NCBI GenBank assembly: GCA_021774015.1
Contig: JAJFJO010000293.1
Span: 1 to 5,860 of the forward strand
Direction of reading: 5' to 3'
From: Gammaproteobacteria bacterium
Lineage (GTDB): Bacteria; Pseudomonadota; Gammaproteobacteria; Coxiellales; Coxiellaceae
DNA: 5,860 nucleotides
The notes beneath the pieces are model-generated. The model saw only the letters and a list, made by a program, of their open reading frames with translations. It did not search any database and had not been told where the DNA came from. The translations under genes were made by a program, and so were the position numbers. Below, one piece after another: positions 1 through 4,868 of this stretch (within the stretch, counting starts at the first letter, position 1; each line of letters starts with the position of its first letter).

Positions 1-1527
1 TCTTCGCGTTTAACCGTGCACATTAAAAAAGATGGTAAAGTGTATGCGATGGAATTTGCGGGTGGCGACAAGAAAAGTAAATTAAAAGTGGTTGGCGAGT
101 GTGGTAAACGTGAAACGGGTACGACGATTCGATTTTGGCCGGATGCGCAGTATTTTGATACGGTTAAGTTTTCAGTACCTGCTTTGTTATCTAACCTGCG
201 TGCCAAAGCCGTGTTGTGCCCAGGTTTGCGCATTAATTTCTTGGATGAAAAAACGGGCAACACAGAATCGTGGTATTTTGAAGATGGTCTGCGTGATTAT
301 TTAATGGAAAATGTTGCATCGTTTGCGAGATTGCCTGAAGAGCCCTTGCTGGGCAGTTACAGTTCTGAGTCTGAAAAAGTCGATTGGGCGATTACTTGGT
401 TGCCGGAAGGTGGTGATGGTATTGCGGAGAGTTATGTTAATTTAATTCCAACCGCACAAGGTGGTACGCATGTTAATGGTTTGCGCACGGGCTTGATTGA
501 AGCGATGCGAGAATTTTGTGATATTCATAAGTTATTACCACGCGGTGTTAAATTAACAGCGGATGATCTGTGGGAGCAGTGTAATTATGTATTATCAGTA
601 AAAATTCGCGACCCACAATTTGCGGGCCAAACGAAAGAGCGTTTAAGTTCTCGCCAGTGTGCGGTGTTTGTATCGGGTGTGGTGAAAGATGAGTTTAGTT
701 TGTGGTTGAACCATCACGTGCAATTAGGTAAAGAGCTGGCGCAACTCACCATTAGTAATGCGCAAAAGCGTTTGCGCATGAGTAAAAAAGTCGCGCGTAA
801 AAAAATAACATCAGGTCCAGCATTGCCGGGTAAGCTGGCAGATTGTGTGATGCAAGATTTAGATCAATGTGAAATATTTTTGGTGGAAGGGGATTCTGCT
901 GGTGGATCTGCAAAACAAGCGCGTGATCGAAATTTTCAAGCAGTGATGCCGTTGCGCGGAAAGATTTTAAATACGTGGGAAGTAGAATCGGAACAAGTAT
1001 TAGCGTCGAGCGAGGTGCATGATATTGCAGTTGCATTAGGTGTTGACCCAGGTTCAGATAATATTGAAGGCTTACGTTATGGCAAGGTGTGCATCTTGGC
1101 GGATGCAGACTCGGATGGTAATCACATCGCGACATTATTGTGCGCCTTATTTTTACGTCACTTTCGCCCATTGGTTGAACAAGGTCATGTGTATGTTGCG
1201 ATGCCACCGTTGTATCGTATCGATATCGGCAAAGAAGTATTTTACGCATTAGATGAACAAGAAAAGCAGGGAGTGTTAGATCGTCTTGAGGCTGAAAATA
1301 AACGTGGAAAGATTAATATTCAACGCTTTAAAGGACTGGGTGAGATGAATCCGATTCAATTGCGTGAAACGACGATGAGTCCAGATACGCGCCGCCTTGT
1401 GCAGTTAACAATTGATGGTGGATCTGATGGATCTGCACAGGTAATGGATATGTTGCTTGCTAAAAAACGTTCTGCAGATCGTCGTGCTTGGCTTGAGAAA
1501 AAAGGTGATCTTGCAGAGGCACTGTAG
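1..1527 (+). CDS. parE: DNA topoisomerase IV subunit B (ParE), 5' end outside window
   Basis: ATPase subunit of topoisomerase IV, which with ParC unlinks daughter chromosomes and relaxes supercoils. The frame is open from base 1 and gives 508 residues before TAG. E. coli ParE is 630 residues, so about 120 N-terminal residues, including most of the Bergerat ATP-binding motifs, lie upstream. Numbered from base 1, visible landmarks are the QTK loop (Q210-T211-K212, whose lysine contacts the ATP gamma-phosphate in this family), the LTSGPALPGKLADC-like stretch just before the TOPRIM domain (here ITSGPALPGKLADC), the TOPRIM glutamate E296 in EGDSAGGSAKQ, PLRGKILNTWE, and the metal-binding triad D368/D370/D372 in DADSDG. 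The end (KKRS, DRR, LEKKGDLAE) matches ParE rather than GyrB, and the roughly 170-residue insertion typical of proteobacterial GyrB is absent. The first in-frame GTG at 16 is internal, not a start. Arginine is CGT/CGC in 28 of 32 cases. The protein looks intact and functional. Confidence 0.98.
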   Translation, partial: SSRLTVHIKKDGKVYAMEFAGGDKKSKLKVVGECGKRETGTTIRFWPDAQYFDTVKFSVPALLSNLRAKAVLCPGLRINFLDEKTGNTESWYFEDGLRDYLMENVASFARLPEEPLLGSYSSESEKVDWAITWLPEGGDGIAESYVNLIPTAQGGTHVNGLRTGLIEAMREFCDIHKLLPRGVKLTADDLWEQCNYVLSVKIRDPQFAGQTKERLSSRQCAVFVSGVVKDEFSLWLNHHVQLGKELAQLTISNAQKRLRMSKKVARKKITSGPALPGKLADCVMQDLDQCEIFLVEGDSAGGSAKQARDRNFQAVMPLRGKILNTWEVESEQVLASSEVHDIAVALGVDPGSDNIEGLRYGKVCILADADSDGNHIATLLCALFLRHFRPLVEQGHVYVAMPPLYRIDIGKEVFYALDEQEKQGVLDRLEAENKRGKINIQRFKGLGEMNPIQLRETTMSPDTRRLVQLTIDGGSDGSAQVMDMLLAKKRSADRRAWLEKKGDLAEAL

Positions 1528-1547
1528 GTTATAAGGAGAATTGTATT

Positions 1548-1913
1548 ATGGCTCATAGTCCTGAGTTTGTGAATATTTGTGAGGATGCGCGCGCTCGCAT
1601 ACAAGAAACCGATGTTGATAGCGTGCATGTGATGTTAGATAGTAATGAAAAATTTGTTTTAATTGATGTGCGAGAAGAGAGTGAATGGGCGGCAGGCCAT
1701 CTGCCGCAAGCGATTCACTTAAGTAAGGGTGTTATTGAGCGAGATATTAGTAACACGATTCCTGACAAATCCCAAAAGATCGGGTTGTATTGTGGGGGTG
1801 GTTATCGCTCTGCGTTAGCCGCAGATAATTTACAGAAAATGGGTTATACCAACGTTATTTCAATGAACGGTGGTGCCCGTGCTTGGAAGGAAAAGCGGTT
1901 TCTGGTTGAGTAG
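1548..1913 (+). CDS. Single-domain rhodanese-like sulfurtransferase
   Basis: A 121-residue cytoplasmic protein made of one rhodanese domain. Enzymes of this type move a sulfane sulfur from a donor to an acceptor through a persulfide on the active-site cysteine. Visible motifs are LIDVREESEWAAGHLPQAIHL (L38-L58), with the conserved D40, R42, E46 and the GHLP-A element, and the active-site loop C82-G-G-G-Y-R87, which fits CxxGxR with the catalytic Cys and the Arg present. The closing NGGARAW element (107-113) is also typical. No signal peptide is seen. ATG 1548 is supported by AAGGAG at 1533-1538, nine bases upstream. The 20-nt gap after parE and the lack of a visible terminator or promoter suggest co-transcription with parE. 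The physiological substrate cannot be told; the short stand-alone form resembles GlpE/PspE-sized proteins but is not specifically either. Confidence 0.94.
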   Translation: MAHSPEFVNICEDARARIQETDVDSVHVMLDSNEKFVLIDVREESEWAAGHLPQAIHLSKGVIERDISNTIPDKSQKIGLYCGGGYRSALAADNLQKMGYTNVISMNGGARAWKEKRFLVE

Positions 1914-1994
1914 TTGATGGTTGTTAGTTGTTTTGTTCAGGCTTGGTGAGGGTAATATGTGATGATGGACTCCGAAATTTACATAATGATTGGC

Positions 1995-2002
1995 TACCTT
2001 GC
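1995..2002. repeat. Left copy of 8-bp target-site duplication (TACCTTGC)
   Basis: TACCTTGC here is repeated exactly at 2163-2170, directly abutting both ends of the palindromic element. The identity extends to nine bases if the preceding C (1994) is matched to the terminal C of the element (2162). A chance exact 8-9-mer match at both boundaries is unlikely, so this is read as a target duplication made at insertion. Confidence 0.7.
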
Positions 2003-2162
2003 GTAACTATTCATGCGTGTCATTCTGGAAACGAGCGCGAGCGAGTTATCCGGAATCCAGAGTGTTGAAAGGGGATGGATCCTGGATATTAAGACTTTCT
2101 AACACTCGCAAGCTCGTGAAGAAAGCCTAAATTCCAGGATGACATAGCACCTCAATGGTTAC
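2003..2162. mobile_element. MITE-like non-coding palindromic element, about 160 bp
   Basis: The element begins GTAACTATT and ends AATGGTTAC, so its outer ends are inverted repeats with one mismatch in nine. The inverted repeat resumes inside: TGTCATTCTGGAA (2018-2030) against TTCCAGGATGACA (2132-2144), one mismatch in thirteen. The inner arms GAGTGTTGAAAG (2060-2071) and CTTTC-T-AACACTC (2095-2107) form a 12-bp stem with one bulged T. It encodes no plausible protein and is flanked by an exact 8-bp direct repeat. Those three traits together define a miniature inverted-repeat transposable element, which must be moved by a transposase encoded elsewhere. It sits between convergent genes; the RNA from either strand would fold into a long hairpin and could help end transcription or protect 3' ends. 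The family is not recognised. The GTCATxCTGGAA core resembles dispersed palindromes common in proteobacteria. Confidence 0.72.
2060..2107. repeat. Central stem-loop of the palindromic element
   Basis: GAGTGTT (2060-2066) pairs with AACACTC (2101-2107) and GAAAG (2067-2071) with CTTTC (2095-2099), leaving T2100 bulged and a loop of 23 nt. A competing fold pairs ATCCAG (2055-2060) with CTGGAT (2082-2087). The stem has no following T-run on either strand, so it is not a canonical intrinsic terminator. Confidence 0.6.
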
Positions 2163-2170
2163 TACCTTGC
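2163..2170. repeat. Right copy of 8-bp target-site duplication (TACCTTGC)
   Basis: Exact second copy of the sequence at 1995-2002, directly after the terminal GTTAC of the palindromic element and 11 nt from the stop codon of the malic enzyme gene. Removing the element plus one copy would restore a convergent intergenic gap of 100 bp. Confidence 0.7.
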
Positions 2171-2181
2171 TGAGAGCGCCG

Positions 2182-3576
2182 CTATTTACGCGCCACACCT
2201 GTTTCTTTGGCGGCAGCGATAACGGCTTTAGCTACTTCGCGCACCACGCGTGTGTTAAAAACACTCGGTACAATATAATCTGCAGATAACGCATCAGCTT
2301 CTACGATATTAGCAATGGCCTGCGCTGCTGCAAGGTTCATTGCGGCATTGATATCACTAGCCTGGCAGTCGAGCGCACCACGAAAAATCCCTGGGAATGC
2401 TAATAGATTATTTATTTGGTTAGGAAAGTCACTGCGCCCGGTTGCCATGATAGCAACGTGTGGGAGCGCTTCTTCTGGCATAATTTCTGGTATTGGGTTT
2501 GCCATGGCAAAAACCAAGGCATCCTTATTCATGGTTTTAATATGTTCTGCCGTTAAAATGTTTGGAGCAGACACGCCAACAAATGCATCGGCGCCTTTTA
2601 GCACGTCATGTAGGCTGCCTTTTTCTTTGTTGGGATTGGTGGTTTTTGCATATTCGAGTTTTGCATTGTTTAGGTCATCACGGCCTTCATAAATAGCGCC
2701 TTTGCGATCACAGCCAATAATATTTTTTACGCCGAGTTGCATCAGCATATTAGTACAGGCTGTACCAGCAGCACCGACGCCATTAAAAACCACTTTAATA
2801 TCTGCAGGTTTTTTATTTACAAACTTAAGCGCGTTAATAAAAGCAGCTGTTAGTACGATAGCGGTGCCGTGTTGGTCATCGTGAAATACGGGGATATCAA
2901 GTAATTTTTTTAATTTCGCTTCTATCTCAAAACAGCGTGGCGCGGCAATATCTTCAAGGTTAATCGCGCCAAAACAAGGTGCGATGTTTTTAACGGTGCG
3001 AATGATCTCGTCATCATCTTGTGTGTCGAGGCAAATTGGGAATGCATCAACATTGGCAAACTCTTTCATTAGCATTGCTTTGCCTTCCATAACGGGTAGT
3101 GCGGCGAGCGAGCCAATATTACCTAAGCCCAGTACAGCTGAGCCATCAGTAACGATAGCGACCGTGTTATGTTTGATCGTTAAGTTGTAAGCTCTTTCGG
3201 GTTCTTTTTCAATAGCGGTACAGACTCGTGCAACACCGGGGGTGTATGCCATTGATAAATCATCGCGGTGTTGAATAGGAATTTTGCTCTCAATTTTGAT
3301 TTTCCCGCCCAAGTGCAATAAAAATGTGCGGTCAGACACATATTTAATGGCGATACCATCCACTTTTTTTAATGATTCAACAATAGTCTCTGCGTGCTCT
3401 TCATCAGTGGTGTCTATGGTAATGTCACGAATAAGATCGGTATCTTCAACTTTGACAATATCAATAGCGCCGACTTGGCCACCTAGCTCGTTAATGTGGC
3501 TAAAGATGGTGGGTAGAGCTGTGCCTTGTTTCGGCAGTTTCATACGCACAATGATTGAATGGCTAGTAGTGGTCAT
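2182..3576 (-). CDS. Malic enzyme with N-terminal ACT domain
   Basis: A 464-residue cytoplasmic enzyme that oxidatively decarboxylates malate to pyruvate and CO2, giving NAD(P)H. Residues about 7-82 form an ACT-type regulatory module (IIVRMKLP, then INELGGQVGAIDIV), a fold that usually binds an amino acid or other small ligand. The catalytic part spans about 90-464. It has the catalytic tyrosine Y111 in YTPGVA, the lysine K166 in MEGKA, metal ligands in NLEDI (E208-D209) and FHDDQHGTA (D233-D234), the nucleotide-binding glycines NGVGAAG (265-271), and the substrate-side motifs ANP (N360) and FPNQINN (384-390). Length fits a small malic enzyme (about 390-410) plus an ACT domain; it lacks the phosphotransacetylase-like C-terminus of MaeB. 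The acid D290 after the second Rossmann strand hints at NAD but does not settle the cofactor. The start at 3576 has AAGGAG (3590-3585) eight bases upstream. The gene runs opposite to both neighbours, so it is probably monocistronic. Confidence 0.95.
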   Translation of the reverse strand: MTTTSHSIIVRMKLPKQGTALPTIFSHINELGGQVGAIDIVKVEDTDLIRDITIDTTDEEHAETIVESLKKVDGIAIKYVSDRTFLLHLGGKIKIESKIPIQHRDDLSMAYTPGVARVCTAIEKEPERAYNLTIKHNTVAIVTDGSAVLGLGNIGSLAALPVMEGKAMLMKEFANVDAFPICLDTQDDDEIIRTVKNIAPCFGAINLEDIAAPRCFEIEAKLKKLLDIPVFHDDQHGTAIVLTAAFINALKFVNKKPADIKVVFNGVGAAGTACTNMLMQLGVKNIIGCDRKGAIYEGRDDLNNAKLEYAKTTNPNKEKGSLHDVLKGADAFVGVSAPNILTAEHIKTMNKDALVFAMANPIPEIMPEEALPHVAIMATGRSDFPNQINNLLAFPGIFRGALDCQASDINAAMNLAAAQAIANIVEADALSADYIVPSVFNTRVVREVAKAVIAAAKETGVARK

Positions 3577-3632
3577 TAAGTTGGCTCCTTGAGCATTGCT
3601 TTACTTATTAATGTGATGATTTTAAACGAACC

Positions 3633-3661
3633 ATTGTAACGCATATAAGAGACAAGATAAA
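3633..3661 (-). promoter_or_regulatory. Candidate promoter for the malic enzyme gene
   Basis: On the minus strand a -10-like TACAAT (3638-3633) lies 17 bp from a weak -35-like TTTATC (3661-3656). Transcription would start near 3626, giving a leader of about 50 nt before the ATG at 3576. The -10 matches five of six consensus bases; the -35 only three. The assignment rests on position and the -10. Confidence 0.35.
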
Positions 3662-3670
3662 ATTGTTACG
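3633..3670. repeat. Pair of ATTGTNACG direct repeats in the divergent promoter region
   Basis: ATTGTAACG (3633-3641) and ATTGTTACG (3662-3670) match at eight of nine bases with starts 29 bp apart, close to three helical turns. The left copy covers the candidate -10 of the malic enzyme promoter, and the right copy ends eight bases before the -10 of the rightward gene. This could be a regulator's paired site, or chance in AT-rich DNA. Confidence 0.25.
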
Positions 3671-3674
3671 TCTA

Positions 3675-3683
3675 TGCTACAAT
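3675..3683 (+). promoter_or_regulatory. Candidate extended -10 promoter for the small membrane-protein operon
   Basis: TGCTACAAT fits the extended -10 pattern TG-N-TAnAAT, which can work without a good -35; none is evident at the usual distance. Transcription would start near 3690, about 28 nt before ATG 3718. Confidence 0.5.
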
Positions 3684-3702
3684 ACAACCACCTAAAATTG
3701 TG

Positions 3703-3707
3703 TAAGG
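3703..3707 (+). promoter_or_regulatory. Ribosome binding site that selects ATG 3718
   Basis: TAAGG ends ten bases before ATG 3718. It almost touches the upstream in-frame TTG at 3709, which therefore cannot use it; the ATG is the likelier start. Confidence 0.6.
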
Positions 3708-3717
3708 TTTGCCCACT

Positions 3718-4113
3718 ATGAACGAGTTACAACAACCCTCTTTTCAAAGCAGCCCCCCGGATAATGATGGTAAGAATAATCGTGGCATGAAGCGTGCGCT
3801 GATTATTGCCATTGTAGCTATTTTGGTATTTGTAATTGGGTACCATCTGGCATTTCCTCTGCTGGGCATTACGATTGCGTTAACAGTTGGTGCTTTTATG
3901 GCAGTGGTGGCTACCATCGTTGCGTTATGTATCGGCGTGCTTTTGTTTTTCTTCTTGCCGGCAATTGCAGTGATTGTGATTACTGTCATTGCCGTTATTT
4001 GGGTAACATTAGCTATTATTTTATTCCCAATCGCATTTCCAATATTGATTCCAATTTTAATTATTGTGTTATTTATTTCCTATCTAACGCGCAATAGGAA
4101 AAATAAACAATAG
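3718..4113 (+). CDS. Small, extremely hydrophobic membrane protein of unknown family
   Basis: A 131-residue protein I do not recognise. Residues 1-26 are polar (Gln, Ser, Pro, Asn, Asp) and end in a basic cluster (R22, K25, R26). Residues 27-123 are almost wholly Ile, Val, Leu, Ala and Phe, with no Asp, Glu, Lys or Arg and a single His (H43); this is enough for three or four membrane helices, with likely breaks near G41-P47, P81 and P104-P112. The tail RNRKNKQ is strongly basic, so by the positive-inside rule both ends probably face the cytoplasm and an even helix number is favoured. There is no cleavable signal peptide or catalytic motif. The start was placed at ATG 3718 rather than TTG 3709 from the Shine-Dalgarno spacing. 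The next gene begins 40 nt downstream on the same strand, so the two are probably co-transcribed. No function can be assigned. Confidence 0.8.
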   Translation: MNELQQPSFQSSPPDNDGKNNRGMKRALIIAIVAILVFVIGYHLAFPLLGITIALTVGAFMAVVATIVALCIGVLLFFFLPAIAVIVITVIAVIWVTLAIILFPIAFPILIPILIIVLFISYLTRNRKNKQ

Positions 4114-4140
4114 ATTCGTAGTTTTTATATTGCATAATAA

Positions 4141-4148
4141 AGAGGTGA
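4141..4148 (+). promoter_or_regulatory. Ribosome binding site that selects ATG 4154
   Basis: AGAGGTGA is a good Shine-Dalgarno match whose GAGG ends eight bases before ATG 4154. It lies downstream of the in-frame TTG 4130 and too close to GTG 4151, so both longer forms are disfavoured. Confidence 0.65.
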
Positions 4149-4153
4149 CAGTG

Positions 4154-4711
4154 ATGGAGCAAAACAGACAAAAAAATTCCCTTAAGCTAGTGCTGGTTTT
4201 AACACTATGGGTTTTTATTGCAGTAGCGAGTCGTGTGATTACGCATATTACGAATAAGACCCCCTTAACGGCGATGAGTGTATTGGCGGGTGGTTTTTTT
4301 ATGCGGCGCTTTGCGATTGCTTTTATTGTGGCAACGATGTTGGTGTCTGATGTGTTGGTCGGTTACTTTATGGGCTACCCGATAGTGGGTTCATGGACGG
4401 TGTTTACTTATAGCGGGTTTTTAGCGATTGTTTTTGTGGGTGGTTGTTTGGGTGCAAAACCAGCATTTGTTAAAACCTTCTTGCTGACGCTATTATCTGG
4501 TTTGGGTTTTTGGCTGTGGACAAATGTTGGAACCTGGCTGTTTTCGGGTATGTACCCAAGAACGGGTTTGGGTTTGATGGAATGTTATAGTATGGCGTTG
4601 CCTTTTCTGCGCAACAGTCTGATTGGTGTATTGATCTGGACGCCGATTTTTTATGCAGGGCTGAGGTGTGTGATGAGTGATAGTTTTTATTTATCTTTCG
4701 CTGCAAGATAG
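4154..4711 (+). CDS. DUF6580-type integral membrane protein
   Basis: A 185-residue inner-membrane protein that I place in the DUF6580 family from its pattern, recalled rather than searched. Family-like stretches are the N-terminal helix VFIAVASRVI (20-29), followed by NKTPLTAMSVLAGGFF (34-49), the helix end VSDVLVGY (64-71), and the long C-terminal signature TNVGTWLFSGMYPRTGLG (123-140) followed by MECYSMALPFLRNSLIG (142-158). About five membrane segments are likely: 10-29, 40-48 merging into 53-71, 81-99, 105-130 and 147-173. The family has no established function; its size and all-helical form recall small substrate-binding membrane components of transporters, but that is speculation. Where I recall an Asp after the NxLxG motif in relatives, this protein has V159. 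It follows the small hydrophobic protein by 40 nt without a promoter, so the two likely form an operon. Confidence 0.83.
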   Translation: MEQNRQKNSLKLVLVLTLWVFIAVASRVITHITNKTPLTAMSVLAGGFFMRRFAIAFIVATMLVSDVLVGYFMGYPIVGSWTVFTYSGFLAIVFVGGCLGAKPAFVKTFLLTLLSGLGFWLWTNVGTWLFSGMYPRTGLGLMECYSMALPFLRNSLIGVLIWTPIFYAGLRCVMSDSFYLSFAAR

Positions 4712-4762
4712 ATTGATTCCATTGTGCAAATCTCTGCTTGCAGGGCCTTACAGACCTATCTT
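4701..4762 (+). other. Overlapping inverted repeats after the membrane-protein gene; weak terminator candidate
   Basis: CTGCAAG (4701-4707) is complementary to CTTGCAG (4737-4743), and AAGATAG (4705-4711) to CTATCTT (4756-4762). The two pairings share bases, so they exclude each other. The second is followed by AATGATTTAAAAT, not a true T-run. It may help end the operon but is not a convincing intrinsic terminator. The rest of the 157-nt gap is AT-rich with only the promoter candidate below. Confidence 0.25.
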
Positions 4763-4808
4763 AATGATTTAAAATAGAAAAAATATCGATGAAAAGTGAT
4801 ATTGGTTG

Positions 4809-4817
4809 TGCTAAAAT
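4809..4817 (+). promoter_or_regulatory. Candidate extended -10 promoter for the terminal gene
   Basis: TGCTAAAAT matches the extended -10 pattern (TG-N-TAAAAT) and is almost the same as the TGCTACAAT ahead of the membrane operon. No good -35 lies 16-18 bp upstream. A start near 4824 would give a leader of about 45 nt before ATG 4869. Confidence 0.45.
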
Positions 4818-4868
4818 GTGCCAACTTGCGGAATATGTCCGATAAGTTCATTTAAGCTAGGTAGAGTA

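Noticed and set aside
752..1249. Minus-strand open frame of 165 codons inside parE.
   Set aside because: It is fully antisense to the conserved TOPRIM region of ParE; the product is rich in His, Cys and Leu without domain character.
2003..2162. Reading the palindromic region as a CRISPR fragment or a small RNA gene.
   Set aside because: There are no regularly spaced direct repeats, and no promoter or terminator around it; terminal inverted repeats plus target duplication fit a mobile element better.
2315..2692. Plus-strand open frame of 125 codons inside the malic enzyme gene.
   Set aside because: Antisense to conserved malic enzyme motifs; no ribosome site and no recognisable domain.
3709..3717. 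TTG start for the small membrane protein (three extra residues).
   Set aside because: Only one base separates the Shine-Dalgarno from this TTG, while ATG 3718 has ten-base spacing.
4130..4153. TTG start for the DUF6580 protein (eight extra residues).
   Set aside because: The Shine-Dalgarno AGAGGTGA lies inside this extension and is correctly spaced for ATG 4154.
4760..4775. CTTAATGATTTAAAAT ahead of the terminal gene, resembling a Legionella PmrA box (two TTAA half sites).
   Set aside because: The TTAA half sites start 8 bp apart instead of the 11 bp expected for the PmrA direct repeat, and the second half matches poorly; AT-rich DNA gives such strings by chance.
4818..4868. GTG start giving a 17-codon N-terminal extension of the terminal protein, including a CxxC-like TCGIC.
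   Set aside because: There is no ribosome site ahead of it, and it directly abuts the candidate -10 box; ATG 4869 is better supported.
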